A stretch of DNA of 64,000 nt, taken from the NCBI RefSeq assembly GCF_003330765.1, contig NZ_CP024902.1, positions 1,426,001 to 1,490,000 on the forward strand, written 5' to 3'. This stretch comes from Burkholderia pyrrocinia (GTDB taxonomy: Bacteria; Pseudomonadota; Gammaproteobacteria; Burkholderiales; Burkholderiaceae). This document shows positions 31,883 through 41,360 of this stretch, piece after piece. The notes beneath the pieces are model-generated. The model saw only the letters and a list, made by a program, of their open reading frames with translations. It did no database searches and was not told where the DNA came from. Position 1 is the first letter of the stretch. Each line of letters opens with the position of its first letter. Made by a program: the position numbers and the translations under genes.

Positions 31883-33043
31883 ATGCAAGCAGCACAGACG
31901 CAATCCGGCGAGTGGCGCGGACGATTTCCGTACAACGAAATCATCTCGTTGCTCGACGTGAACCGGACCTTCAACCTGGCGGAGAGCACGTCGCAAGACC
32001 TGACGGTCGGCGAGCTGCTGGATCTGGCCGGCCTCGAGACGGTCCGCAACCTGAAGCTCGGCTACAGCCAGTCGGCCGGCACGGCCGTGCTGCGCGACGC
32101 GATTGCTGAAACCTGCAACGTGCCGGCCGCGCAGATCGTGACGACGCAAGGCACCGCGCTCGGGCTGTTTCTGCTGGCCTACGAACTATGCCGGCCTGGC
32201 GACGAGGCCGTGCTCGCGACGCCGTGCTTTCCGCCGAGTCGCGATTGTCTTGTCGGCGCAGGTGCGACGGTTCGTGAGGTGCGGCTGTCGTTCGAGAACG
32301 GCTATCGGCTGGACCTCGCGCAGTTCGAAGCCAGCCTGTCGCCGAAAACCCGGCTGGTCAGCATTGCCTCTCCACAGAATCCCGGCGGCGTGCAGGCGTT
32401 GCGTACCGAGATCGATGCGTTGCTCGCGTTGATGGCGCGGCGGTGCCCGGACGCGATACTGTTCATCGACGAGACCTATCGCGAAGCGAACTATGGCGAT
32501 GCCGCCGTGGCTGCCAGTTTCGCGGGTGTCGATGCACGCATTGTCACGGGCTCGTCGGTGTCGAAGGCGCTGGGTGCGCCCGGTCTGCGGACCGGGTGGC
32601 TTACCGTGGCCGACGCAGGGCTTCGGGCGCGCCTGCTTGTGGCCAAGCTGAACACTGTGATCTCGGGTTCGGTGCTCGACGAGACGCTTGCCGCAACCGT
32701 ATTGCGCCACCGCGAGCGCGTGCTCGCGCCCCGACGCCGGCTGCTTGCGGGCGCGCTCGACGACGTGTCGGGCTGGTGCGAAGGCGAGCGCAAGCGGGTC
32801 GAGTGGGTGCGGCCGGATGCCGGCGCGCTGTGCTGCGTGCGGCTGCGCGCGGATGCATTCGACGAGCAGGCCGTGTCGCGCTTCTGGCAGGTGTTGCCCG
32901 ATCACGATGTGCAACTGGCGTCGGGCACCTGGTTTGGCGAAAGCAGCCGCGTGTTCAGGCTGGGTTTCGGCTATCTTCCGCTGGAACGCCTGCCGCCGGC
33001 GTTGTCGGCGCTGTCGCAGGCGATGGATGCGGCTGTTGCATGA
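31883..33043 (+). CDS. PLP-dependent aminotransferase, class I/II
   Basis: A 386-residue fold-type I enzyme. The ATG at 31883 is chosen because GAGGGG lies about 8 bases upstream; in-frame ATGs at 31838 and 31868 are alternatives. Visible motifs are the SIASPQNPGG Asn site, FIDETYRE with the PLP-pyridine Asp, and SSVSKALGAPGLRTGW with the Schiff-base Lys. It transaminates or rearranges an amino acid; sequence features remind me of the branch that includes capreomycidine-synthase-like enzymes, but the substrate is not assigned. It is divergent from the MocR regulator and 57 bases upstream of a substrate-binding-like gene. Confidence 0.88.
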   Translation: MQAAQTQSGEWRGRFPYNEIISLLDVNRTFNLAESTSQDLTVGELLDLAGLETVRNLKLGYSQSAGTAVLRDAIAETCNVPAAQIVTTQGTALGLFLLAYELCRPGDEAVLATPCFPPSRDCLVGAGATVREVRLSFENGYRLDLAQFEASLSPKTRLVSIASPQNPGGVQALRTEIDALLALMARRCPDAILFIDETYREANYGDAAVAASFAGVDARIVTGSSVSKALGAPGLRTGWLTVADAGLRARLLVAKLNTVISGSVLDETLAATVLRHRERVLAPRRRLLAGALDDVSGWCEGERKRVEWVRPDAGALCCVRLRADAFDEQAVSRFWQVLPDHDVQLASGTWFGESSRVFRLGFGYLPLERLPPALSALSQAMDAAVA

Positions 33044-33100
33044 ACCGGGCGTGCGGCGGGGCGGGCCCGCCGGACCTCATTGAACATCAGGAGCGACACG

Positions 33101-33832
33101 ATGAAAGCAAGGATTGCGTACCTCGAGGAACCCCCGTTCTACTGGACGGCCGACGACGGTTCGGTGACCGGCGCGGATATCGAGCTGGCCGAGGTCGTGC
33201 TGCGCGCGATCGGCGTGACGGAGATCGAATATCACCCGACCTCGTTCGATGCATTGCTGCCGGGCGTGCAGGCCGGGCGCTGGGACATGAACGTGCCGAT
33301 CTTCGTGACGGCCGAACGCGCGCAACACGTGGCGTTCAGCGTCCCGGTGTGGGCGATCGGCGACGGATTCGTGCTGCGGGCCGGCAATCCGAAGGCGCTG
33401 ACGAGCTACGCGGCCGTCGCGGCGCGCGGCGATGCGAGGCTGGGGTGCGTGACCGCCCAGGTGCAGATCGAATCGGCCCGGTCGGCAGGCGTGCGCGACA
33501 GCCAGATCGTCCTGTTCAAGGACCAATCCGAAGCAGTCGCCGCGTTGCTTGGTGGGCAGATCGATGCGTTTGCGGGCACGTCGATCGGAAGCCGCGCGAC
33601 CGCCGATACGGACGAGCGGCTGGAGGCCATCGCGCACGAGCGTGGCGCGGGCGCGGCCGCCCCCGTCGGCGGGTTCTCGTTCAGCAAGGCCAACGATGCG
33701 CTCTTGCAGGCCGTTAACGCGAAGTTGCGCGAGTATCTCGGCTCGGCCGAGCATCGCGAGCGGATGGCGAAGTACGGCTTTACGCGGGCGGAGATCGACG
33801 GTGTGGTCGAGGGCGGCGGCGCGAAGTCGTAG
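33101..33832 (+). CDS. Family 3 solute-binding-like protein without a signal peptide
   Basis: A 243-residue protein with the amino-acid-binding periplasmic fold (SBP_bac_3): a YLEEPPFYWTADDGSVTGADIE opening, a middle lobe with GCVTAQVQIESA, and a C-terminal YGFTRAEID end. AGGAG lies 8 bases before the ATG. Unlike transporter binding proteins it begins directly with the first strand and has no hydrophobic leader, and no permease or ATPase is adjacent. It therefore probably acts in the cytoplasm, as a ligand sensor, sequestering protein or enzyme for the adjacent aminotransferase product. That is inference. Confidence 0.83.
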   Translation: MKARIAYLEEPPFYWTADDGSVTGADIELAEVVLRAIGVTEIEYHPTSFDALLPGVQAGRWDMNVPIFVTAERAQHVAFSVPVWAIGDGFVLRAGNPKALTSYAAVAARGDARLGCVTAQVQIESARSAGVRDSQIVLFKDQSEAVAALLGGQIDAFAGTSIGSRATADTDERLEAIAHERGAGAAAPVGGFSFSKANDALLQAVNAKLREYLGSAEHRERMAKYGFTRAEIDGVVEGGGAKS

Positions 33833-34146
33833 CGTCGCTGGCGGCATCGCCGCGTCCGCATCGTGTCTTCCAAGGCGGCATGCGCATCGCGCGTCACCTG
33901 CTCGTCTTTCGGAGCGACCGGATCGCCGATAGGTGTGCTGGAGTACTGAACGATTTCTCCGGGAGTGTCACGTCGACGAATATTCATGGGCATCCTCCGG
34001 ATGCATCGGGCGCACCGGGCCATGAAACCTGACAAAACGCTGACGAATTAGATTGATATAACGTATCATCCGATGTTTGCGTCGCTGGCCGGCTGCCGGG
34101 CTGGCCAGGGCTACACGCGACGAATCCACACGACGACAGATACGAA
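33833..34146. other. Intergenic region before the metallophore importer
   Basis: About 310 bases. Nothing clearly coding; a minus-strand frame starting near 33987 overlaps the previous gene and lacks support. It holds the promoter region of the TonB receptor and the palindrome listed separately. Confidence 0.5.
34054..34068. promoter_or_regulatory. Palindrome upstream of the TonB/ABC importer operon
   Basis: TGATA-TAACG-TATCA, a 5-base inverted repeat extending imperfectly to GATTGATA and TATCATC. It is AT-rich in a GC-rich setting and 80-90 bases before the receptor gene. It resembles a degenerate Fur or Zur site, but matches neither consensus well. Confidence 0.4.
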
Positions 34147-36357
34147 GTGACGAAGACGACACACATGCCGGCACGCGGTGCGCGGCGGCACGCCGGCTCG
34201 CGCCGGAACGACGGGGGCCGGCGCGGGCGGGCCGCGCACGGTTGTGCAACCTTGCTGGGCTGCGCGATGGCGACGTCCGGCGCGCTCGCCTCGGAAGCGG
34301 CCGTGCCCGCGGCGGACGACCGGCATGCGCTGCCGTCGATCCACATCACTGCACGATCGGCCGCGGCCGATCCGCTGACGCAGCCGCTCGAAACGGGCTC
34401 GCGGCTCGGGCTGGCGAGCCTCGACACGCCCGCGAGCGTCGAGACGGTCACGGCCGCGCAGATCGACGCGCGCGGCGACCGCACGGTGCTCGACGCGGTG
34501 ACTCGAACGGCGGGCTTCGCGAGCGCGATCGCGCCCGGCACCGGCGGCACGGCGCTCAGCGTGCGCGGCTTCAGCGGGCAGGAGTCGGTGATGACGCTGC
34601 TCGACGGCTTGCGGCTGTTTCCGGCGGCCGGCACGATCACCTTTCCGTTCGATACGTGGTCGGTCGACCGCATCGACGTGCTGCGCGGCCCCGCGTCGGT
34701 GTTGTACGGCGAAGGCGCGATCGGCGGCGTCGTGAACGTCGTGCCGAAGCGGCCGCGGCGCACGCGCGAAACGACGCTGCAGTTTGGCATCGGTCCCGAC
34801 GGCGCGAAGCGCGTCGGGTTCGATACGACGGGCGCGCTCGGCCCGCGGCTGTCGTACCGCTTCCATGCGAGCGACGCGCGCGCGAACGGTCTTGCCGAAC
34901 GCGCCGACACGCATACGACCGCCTTCGGCGGCGCACTGAAATTCGACGCGAGCCCGCGCTTCACGCTGACGCTCGATTACGACTACGGCCGCCAGATGCC
35001 GGCGACCTATTACGGCGTGCCGGCACCGCACGGCGTGCTCGATGCGACGCTGCGCAAGCTCAACTACAACGTCGGCGATGCGACGATCGCGTACTACGAC
35101 CAGTGGACGCGTTTGTCCGCTACGTACCGGCCCGCAGCCGGCGTGACGGTCGACAACCAGCTCTACTACCTGACGTCGAACCGTCACTGGCGCAACGCCG
35201 AGTCGTATGTGCTCGATTCCGCGACAGGGCGCGTCGCGCGCAGCGACTATCTCGACATCGGCCACCACCAGCGGCAGGTCGGCGACCGGCTGAGCGCGCG
35301 GGTCGACGGCACGCTGTTCGGCCGCGCGAACCGCTTCGTCGTCGGCACGGAATTCAACCGGATCACGTTCACGGGCACCAACAATGCACCGTACGGCGGC
35401 GAATCGACGGTCGACGCGCACGGCTTCGATCCCGGTGTGTTCGCGAGCCCGGACCCGACGGTTCCGCAGTTCAGCACCCGCGCGAACCAGATCGCGGTAT
35501 TCGCCGAGAACCGTCTCGAAGTGCTGCCGCGGCTCGCGTGGGTGAGTGGCCTGCGATACGACCACATCGCGTTCAACCGCGAGCAGGCCGCGACCGGTGC
35601 GGGCTTCGACAAGCGTTTCGCGAACGTTGGCTGGCGCACGGGCTTCGTCTTCGAAGTCGCGCCGACGCTCAGCGCGTATGCGCAGTACACGACAGGCGCG
35701 GAAGGCCTCGGCTCGCTCGTGACGCTGTCCGCGTCGCAGGCGAACTACCGGCTCGCGACCGGCGAGCAGTGGGAAGCCGGGCTCAAGCAGATGCTGTTCG
35801 ACGGCCGCGCGTACTGGACGTTCGCCGTGTACGACATCACGAAGCGCAACCTGCTCGGCACCGATCCGTTCAATCCCGCGCTGCGCCAGCAGGTCGGCCG
35901 GCAGTCGTCGCGCGGCATCGAGCTGACGGGTGGCGCGCGGCTGCCGCTCGGCTGGACGATCGATGCGAACGTCGCGCTGCTGCGCGCGCGCTACGACGCG
36001 TTCAACCAGACGGCCGGCGGCGCGACAGTGTCGCGCGCGGGCAATGTACCGTCCAACGTGCCGCAGCAGACGGCGAACCTGTGGCTCGGCTGGGCGTTTG
36101 CCGAGCGCTGGCAGGCGAATGCGGGTGTGCGCTACGTCGGCGCGACATACGGCGATGACGCGAACCGCCTGCAGGTGCCGTCGTACACGGTGTTCGATGC
36201 GTCGCTGCGCTGGCAGCCGACGTCGCGCACCGAGCTGGCGTTGTATCTGCGAAATCTCGCGAACCGCACGTATGCGGTGACGACGTCGAACGGCGGCGAG
36301 CAATGGCTGTTGGGCCCGTCGCGCTCGGCGGAGCTCGTCGCGACGATGCGCTTCTAG
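34147..36357 (+). CDS. TonB-dependent receptor of a metallophore import operon
   Basis: A 736-residue outer-membrane receptor. The start is uncertain: GTG at 34147, or ATG at 34165 (MPARGARRH); neither has a strong ribosome site. The long basic leader ends in a hydrophobic stretch (CATLLGCAMATSGALA). The plug domain shows LSVRGFSGQESV and LRGPASVLYGEGAIGGVVN; the barrel ends LVATMRF with terminal Phe. No STN domain. The ABC ATPase, binding protein and permease directly downstream make this a complete import route for an iron siderophore, haem-like or cobalamin-like ligand; absence of cobalamin genes or a recognisable B12 riboswitch favours a siderophore. Confidence 0.9.
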   Translation: MTKTTHMPARGARRHAGSRRNDGGRRGRAAHGCATLLGCAMATSGALASEAAVPAADDRHALPSIHITARSAAADPLTQPLETGSRLGLASLDTPASVETVTAAQIDARGDRTVLDAVTRTAGFASAIAPGTGGTALSVRGFSGQESVMTLLDGLRLFPAAGTITFPFDTWSVDRIDVLRGPASVLYGEGAIGGVVNVVPKRPRRTRETTLQFGIGPDGAKRVGFDTTGALGPRLSYRFHASDARANGLAERADTHTTAFGGALKFDASPRFTLTLDYDYGRQMPATYYGVPAPHGVLDATLRKLNYNVGDATIAYYDQWTRLSATYRPAAGVTVDNQLYYLTSNRHWRNAESYVLDSATGRVARSDYLDIGHHQRQVGDRLSARVDGTLFGRANRFVVGTEFNRITFTGTNNAPYGGESTVDAHGFDPGVFASPDPTVPQFSTRANQIAVFAENRLEVLPRLAWVSGLRYDHIAFNREQAATGAGFDKRFANVGWRTGFVFEVAPTLSAYAQYTTGAEGLGSLVTLSASQANYRLATGEQWEAGLKQMLFDGRAYWTFAVYDITKRNLLGTDPFNPALRQQVGRQSSRGIELTGGARLPLGWTIDANVALLRARYDAFNQTAGGATVSRAGNVPSNVPQQTANLWLGWAFAERWQANAGVRYVGATYGDDANRLQVPSYTVFDASLRWQPTSRTELALYLRNLANRTYAVTTSNGGEQWLLGPSRSAELVATMRF

Positions 36358-36386
36358 TGCGGCGCGACGAGCCTCCCGTGGCGCAC

Positions 36387-37154
36387 ATGCTAGACATCGA
36401 ACGCGTGAGCTGGTCTCCCGGCGGCGCGATCGCCGTGCTCGATTCGGTGACGCTGACGGTGGCCGTTGGCGAATTCGTCGGCTTGGTCGGCCCGAACGGC
36501 AGCGGCAAGACGAGCCTGCTGCGCTGCGTGTTCCGTTATGCGCGTCCCGATGCGGGCCGCGTCGCGCTCGATGCGCAGGACGTGTGGCGCATGCGGCCGC
36601 GTGCGGTCGCGCAGCGCATCGCGGTGCTGCAGCAGGAGACGCCGGACGATTTCGGGTTGACGGTCGACGAACTGGTCGGCATGGGCCGCACGCCGCACCA
36701 GCGGCCGTTCGATGCGGAGTCGGCCGACGATCGCCGGATCGTCGAATCAGCGCTGCACGACGTTGGCCTCGGCGAGCGCCGCGCGCAACGCTTCGCGTCG
36801 CTGTCGGGCGGCGAGAAGCAGCGCGCGCTGCTGGCCCGCGCGCTCGCGCAGCAGCCCGAACTGCTGCTGCTCGACGAACCGACCAATCATCTCGACCTGC
36901 GCCATCAGCTCGAACTGCTCGCGCACGTGCGACGCCTCGGCATCGCGACGCTCGCGACGTTTCATGACCTCAATCTCGCGGCCGCGTATTGCGACCGGCT
37001 CCACGTGCTCGCGCACGGCCGGGTCGTCGCGTCCGGCGCGCCGGCCGACGTGCTGACCGAAGCGCTGCTGCGCGACGTGTTCGGCGTCGCCGCGCTCGTC
37101 GATCGCCATCCCGTCACGGGCCGGCCGCGCATCACGCCGCTTCATCCGGAATGA
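36387..37154 (+). CDS. Metallophore ABC transporter ATP-binding protein (FecE/FhuC type)
   Basis: A 255-residue ATPase. Start MLDIERVSW at 36387; a GTG three codons earlier is also possible. Walker A GPNGSGKTS, Q loop VLQQE, signature LSGGEKQRALLARAL, Walker B LLLLDEPTNHLDL and switch His in TFHDLN are all intact. It energises the permease encoded two genes on. It begins 30 bases after the receptor stop, and its stop overlaps the ATG of the binding-protein gene (ATGA), so translation is coupled. Confidence 0.93.
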   Translation: MLDIERVSWSPGGAIAVLDSVTLTVAVGEFVGLVGPNGSGKTSLLRCVFRYARPDAGRVALDAQDVWRMRPRAVAQRIAVLQQETPDDFGLTVDELVGMGRTPHQRPFDAESADDRRIVESALHDVGLGERRAQRFASLSGGEKQRALLARALAQQPELLLLDEPTNHLDLRHQLELLAHVRRLGIATLATFHDLNLAAAYCDRLHVLAHGRVVASGAPADVLTEALLRDVFGVAALVDRHPVTGRPRITPLHPE

Positions 37155-38143
37155 TCGCCATGCCGTTTCCTGTCTTGTCCTTCGTATCCCGCCGGTTCGT
37201 CGCCGCAGCGGTGCTCGGCTGCGCTGCCGTTCACGCGGGCGCCTATCCTGTCACCGTACGCAGCTGCGATCGCGACGTGACGTTCGAGCGCGCGCCGACG
37301 CGTGCTGTGAGCAACGACGTGAACCTGACCGAGATGATGCTCGCGCTCGACCTGAAGGACCGGCTCGTCGGTTATACGGGCATCGGCGGCTGGAAGACCG
37401 GCACCGCGCGCGTGCGCGACGCGTTGCGCGGCGTGCCCGAACTGGCGAGCCAGTATCCGTCGCTCGAGGTACTGGTCGCCGCGCGCGCCGACTTCTATCT
37501 CGCGGGCTGGAACTACGGGATGCATGTCGGCGGCCCGGTGACGCCCGCGACGCTCGCGCCGTTCGGCATCCGTACCTATGAGCTGACGGAATCGTGCTCG
37601 CACGTGATGAAGCAGTCGCCCGCGTCGTTCGACGACGTGTTCCGCGACCTGAACAATCTCGGCCGGATCTTCGGCGTCGATGCGCGAGCCGCGCAGGTCG
37701 TCGCCGCGATGCGCGCGCGTCTCGCGGCGGTGTCGCGCGCGATCGGGCGCCCGGCGCCGCTGCGCGTGTTCGTCTACGACAGCGGCACCGACAAGCCGAT
37801 GACGGCAGGCGGGCTCGCAATGCCGAGCGCATTGCTGGCGGCGGCGGGCGCGCGCAACGTGATGGACGACGTGCCGCGAAGCTGGACGCAGGTGAGCTGG
37901 GAGAGCGTGGTCGCGCGCGATCCGCAGGCGATCGTGATCGTCGACTATTCGGCCGTGACGGCCGCGCAGAAGCAGCAGTTCCTGCTGAGCCAGCCGGCGC
38001 TCGCGCGCGTGGCTGCGATCCGAGACCGGCGCTTCGTCGTGATTCCGTACGATGCGGCGACGCCGGGCCCCGAGAACGTCGCGGCCGTCGAGACGCTCGC
38101 TCGCGCGCTGTATCCGGCCTCGTTCGCCGGGCCGGTGCGATGA
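37151..38143 (+). CDS. Metallophore ABC transporter periplasmic binding protein
   Basis: A 330-residue binding protein of the FecB/BtuF-like cluster with a signal peptide (MIAMPFPVLSF to AVHAGA). The N-lobe has the typical RAVSNDVNLTEMMLALDL start and a GGWKTGT segment; a long helix joins the lobes, and the C-lobe has a GGLAMPSALLAAAGARNV motif. It overlaps the ATPase gene before it and the permease gene after it by four bases each. It delivers ligand from the TonB receptor to the inner-membrane permease. Confidence 0.9.
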   Translation: MIAMPFPVLSFVSRRFVAAAVLGCAAVHAGAYPVTVRSCDRDVTFERAPTRAVSNDVNLTEMMLALDLKDRLVGYTGIGGWKTGTARVRDALRGVPELASQYPSLEVLVAARADFYLAGWNYGMHVGGPVTPATLAPFGIRTYELTESCSHVMKQSPASFDDVFRDLNNLGRIFGVDARAAQVVAAMRARLAAVSRAIGRPAPLRVFVYDSGTDKPMTAGGLAMPSALLAAAGARNVMDDVPRSWTQVSWESVVARDPQAIVIVDYSAVTAAQKQQFLLSQPALARVAAIRDRRFVVIPYDAATPGPENVAAVETLARALYPASFAGPVR

Positions 38144-39180
38144 GCGGGCGCGTGCGTGGTGCGCGGCTCGGCATGCGCGTGGTGCTGCCTGCGCTGGCCG
38201 TGCTGCTGATCGTGTCGATCGTCGTGTCGGCCGCGTTCGGCCCGGCGCCGATCGCGATGCCGGCCGCGGTGCGGATCGTCGCCACGCACATCGTGTCGGC
38301 GTTCAGCGATGCCGGCGCACCCGCAGCGGGCGCGGGCGACGACAGCATCGTGTGGCTGATCCGGATGCCGCGCGCGCTGCTGGCCGCGACGGTCGGCGCG
38401 ACGCTGGCGGCGGTCGGCGTCGCGTTGCAGGCGGCGACCGCGAACCGGCTCGCCGATCCGCACCTGCTTGGCGTGAGCGCGGGCGCGATGCTCGGCGCCG
38501 TCGCGGTCACGGTGGTGGCCGGCGCGGCGTTCGGCCCGTTCACGCTGTCGGCCGCTGCATTCGCGGGTGCGCTTGCGGCAACCGCGTGCGTCGTCGCACT
38601 CGCTTACCGGCGCGGCCGGCTCGAATCGGACCGGCTGTTGCTCGCGGGCGTGTCGGTGTCGTTCATGATGGCCGCGTTCGGCAACCTGCTGCTGTATCTC
38701 GGCGACCAGCGCGCCGCGTCGTCGGTGCTGTTCTGGATGCTCGGCGGCGTCGGGCTCGCGCGCTGGGATCTGCTGCCGGTGCCGGCCGTGTGCGCGGCGC
38801 TCGCCGGCAGCGCACTGTACGCGCGTCGGCGCGAACTGAATGCGCTGATGTCGGGCGATGTCGCCGCGGCCACGCTCGGCGTGCCGAGCGCACGGATGCG
38901 GCGCGAGGTGTTCGTCGTCGCGTCGTTCGCGACGGGCGCGATGGTCGCGGTGAGCGGCGCGATCGGCTTCGTCGGGCTCGTGACGCCGCATCTGTGCCGT
39001 CGCGTCGTCGGCGCCGAGCACGGCAGGCTGCTGCCGGTCGCCGCGCTGACAGGCGCGATCCTGCTCGTGTGGGCCGACGTCGCCGCCCGCACGCTCGCGG
39101 CGCCGGAGGATTTGCCGATCGGCATCGTGACCGCGCTGTTCGGCAGCCTGTTCTTCGTCACGCTGCTGCGCCGCCGCTGA
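38140..39180 (+). CDS. Metallophore ABC transporter permease (FecCD family)
   Basis: A 346-residue inner-membrane protein with about ten hydrophobic segments. Family landmarks: IRMPRALLAATVGATLAAVG, NRLADPHLLGVSAGAMLGAV, and the cytoplasmic-loop region GFVGLVTPHLCRR that contacts the ATPase. The ATG overlaps the binding-protein stop. A single permease gene suggests a homodimer. The operon ends here; the next genes are on the minus strand, converging after a 64-base gap. Confidence 0.92.
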   Translation: MSGRVRGARLGMRVVLPALAVLLIVSIVVSAAFGPAPIAMPAAVRIVATHIVSAFSDAGAPAAGAGDDSIVWLIRMPRALLAATVGATLAAVGVALQAATANRLADPHLLGVSAGAMLGAVAVTVVAGAAFGPFTLSAAAFAGALAATACVVALAYRRGRLESDRLLLAGVSVSFMMAAFGNLLLYLGDQRAASSVLFWMLGGVGLARWDLLPVPAVCAALAGSALYARRRELNALMSGDVAAATLGVPSARMRREVFVVASFATGAMVAVSGAIGFVGLVTPHLCRRVVGAEHGRLLPVAALTGAILLVWADVAARTLAAPEDLPIGIVTALFGSLFFVTLLRRR

Positions 39181-39244
39181 GCGGCGCGCACGCGCCGGCG
39201 GCAGGCGGCCAGGCGAGGGCGGGGCGGCGGCCTCGCCGCGCGCT

Positions 39245-40621
39245 TCATCGCGGTGGCGTGGCGGTGTTCAGGCTGTCGCCGATCGCGCCGGCGGGCGCGA
39301 CGGTTCCTGCCGCGTCGAAGAGACTGTCCGACAGCGTCCGCGCGGGCAGCGTGATCACGAAGCGTGCGCCGCCGAGCGGCGAATCCTCGAGCCGCACGTC
39401 GCCGCCGTGCACCTGCGCGACGCGCCGCACGATCGCGAGCCCGAGCCCGAAGCCGCCGGTCTGCCGGTCGCGGCTGGAGTCGAGCCGCTGGAACGGTTCG
39501 AATACACGGGCGCGCTCGGCGGCCGGAATGCCGGGGCCGTCGTCGTCGACGCTCAGCACGAGCGCGCCGGACCGGTCGCTGGCGGCGGCCAGCAGCACCG
39601 TGCGCGACGCATAGCGCGCGCCGTTGCGGATCAGGTTCAGCAATGCGCGGGCGACGAGCTTCGGATCGCACACGTGGGTCGCGGGCGCACCGAGCGTCGA
39701 CACGTCGAGCGAGATCCCGCGATCGGCGATGTCGTCCGCGACGTTGCCGGCGACGCTGTCGATCAGCGCATCGACGACGACTTCCATCGGCGCGAGCTCG
39801 CTCGCACCCTGTTCGAGCCGGCCGATCGTCAGCAGCTCGGTGACGAGCTCGTCGAGTTCGCGTACGTCGCGCCGCAGTGCATCGCGGCGGTCGCGCATCC
39901 GTTCCGTTTCGTCGGGCTCGGCGAGCAGCGCGAGCCCGAATTCAAGCCGTGCGAGCGGCGTCTTCAGTTCATGCGAGATGCCGTGCATCATTTCGCGCTG
40001 CTGCTTGATCGATGCCTCGATGCGCCCGGCCATGTCGTTGAACTGCTGCGACAGCTCGTAGATGTTCGACTTGCCCGACAGCTTCACGCGCGTCGACAGC
40101 GAGCCGGCGCCGAACGTACGGGCGGCCTCCTGCAGCCTGCGCAGGTCGCGCCAGTGATAGTGAATCCACAGCACCACCGCGAACAGCGTGCCGAGCGCGA
40201 GCAGCAGGTACGCATAGATCTTGATGTCGAGATCGGACGCCTCGGCCGGCCGTGCGTGCAGCACCGAACCGTCGGCGAGCGGCATGTAGTAATCCTTGCC
40301 GTTGTAGCTGATCGCGATCCTGCCAGCATCGAGATCGCGCAGCGGCGCGCCGCTCAATTGCGCGCGGGCGTCGGCCATCGACAGGAAACCGAACCCTTCG
40401 TGGCCGTGTTTCGCGAGCTCGCGCAGCGCGAGCAGGCGCTGCCCGCCCGGATGGCGTTCGAGGTAGTCGTTGAGCACGAACGAATAGGTCGTTAGCGAGT
40501 CGCGCTGCGCCTGCGCGCCGCGCTCGTAGAAGATCCGGTCGAACGACAGCTGGATGAACATGATCGACGCGGCGACGAACAGGATCACGACGAGGTACAG
40601 CCTGATCAATGGGCGCAGCAT
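39245..40621 (-). CDS. Sensor histidine kinase, RstB-like
   Basis: A 458-residue inner-membrane kinase. Two membrane segments (about residues 6-26 and 136-156) enclose a roughly 110-residue periplasmic sensor region. A HAMP linker follows, then the dimerisation domain with the phosphorylated His217 in HGISHELKTPLARLE, and an ATPase domain with N box LNLIRNGARYA, DDDGPGIP and GFGLGLAIV. The ATG directly abuts the stop of the response-regulator gene. Architecture and partner resemble RstAB of Proteobacteria; the signal is unknown. The MipA/OmpV gene beyond the insertion sequence is a plausible target. Confidence 0.9.
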   Translation of the reverse strand: MLRPLIRLYLVVILFVAASIMFIQLSFDRIFYERGAQAQRDSLTTYSFVLNDYLERHPGGQRLLALRELAKHGHEGFGFLSMADARAQLSGAPLRDLDAGRIAISYNGKDYYMPLADGSVLHARPAEASDLDIKIYAYLLLALGTLFAVVLWIHYHWRDLRRLQEAARTFGAGSLSTRVKLSGKSNIYELSQQFNDMAGRIEASIKQQREMMHGISHELKTPLARLEFGLALLAEPDETERMRDRRDALRRDVRELDELVTELLTIGRLEQGASELAPMEVVVDALIDSVAGNVADDIADRGISLDVSTLGAPATHVCDPKLVARALLNLIRNGARYASRTVLLAAASDRSGALVLSVDDDGPGIPAAERARVFEPFQRLDSSRDRQTGGFGLGLAIVRRVAQVHGGDVRLEDSPLGGARFVITLPARTLSDSLFDAAGTVAPAGAIGDSLNTATPPR

Positions 40622-41347
40622 TTATTCGTCCCACGCGGAAGGGCTGAACAGGTAGCCGCGGCCCCAGATCGTCTTGATCTTGTGCGGCTCCGACGAAGCA
40701 TCCTCGAAGCGGCGGCGCAGCTTCGAGATGCCGGAATCGACCGAGCGGTCGAGCCCGTCGAACTCGATCCCGCGCAACTGCTTCAGGATGTCGTCGCGGC
40801 TCAGCACGGTGCCGGCCGCGCGAGCGAGGATCAGCAGCAGGTTGAATTCGGCGGTCTTCAGGTCGACCGGATCGCCGCGCCACGTGACGGTGCGGTTCGG
40901 CGGCGAGATCGCCAGCTCGCCGAACACGAGCGCTTCGGGTGCGGCAACAGGCGCTTCCGCGGCGGCCGGCTGCGCGCGTCGCAACAGCGCGCGAGCGCGC
41001 GCGACGAGCACGCGCGGCTCGATCGGCTTCGTCACGTAGTCGTCGGCGCCCGTCTCGAGGCCGGCGACCTGGTCGTAGACATCCGCGCGGGCGGTCAGGA
41101 TCAGCACGGGGACGTTGGTGAACGCGCGAATGCGTCGGCAGACTTCCATGCCGTCGAGATTCGGCAGCATCAGGTCGAGTATCACGAGGGCCGGCTGGTG
41201 CTCGCGCACCGCCGCGACGGCGAGGTCGCCGCGCCGCACGACCGTTACCGCGAATTCATATCCGTCGAGGTATTCGCGGACGAGCTGCGCGAGGCGGTCG
41301 TCGTCCTCGATCAGCAGCACACGGTATTTGAGCGGGTCTTCGTTCAT
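40622..41347 (-). CDS. OmpR-family response regulator, RstA-like
   Basis: A 241-residue regulator. The receiver domain has the acidic pocket IEDDDR, phosphoacceptor Asp58 in VILDLMLPNLDG, Thr in ILTA and Lys in TKPIEP. The C-terminal winged helix ends with SKLRRRFED and IKTIWGRGYLF, an OmpR signature. GGAG precedes the ATG by about 6 bases. A short hairpin belonging to the neighbouring TnpB-type element lies only about 17 bases upstream of the ATG, so the native promoter may have been displaced. Confidence 0.92.
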   Translation of the reverse strand: MNEDPLKYRVLLIEDDDRLAQLVREYLDGYEFAVTVVRRGDLAVAAVREHQPALVILDLMLPNLDGMEVCRRIRAFTNVPVLILTARADVYDQVAGLETGADDYVTKPIEPRVLVARARALLRRAQPAAAEAPVAAPEALVFGELAISPPNRTVTWRGDPVDLKTAEFNLLLILARAAGTVLSRDDILKQLRGIEFDGLDRSVDSGISKLRRRFEDASSEPHKIKTIWGRGYLFSPSAWDE

Positions 41348-41360
41348 CGCGGTCTCCGAG

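Noticed and set aside
33835..34035. Possible small minus-strand gene starting near 33987
   Set aside because: Overlaps the end of the binding-protein-like gene, continues as antisense noise, and has no clear ribosome site.
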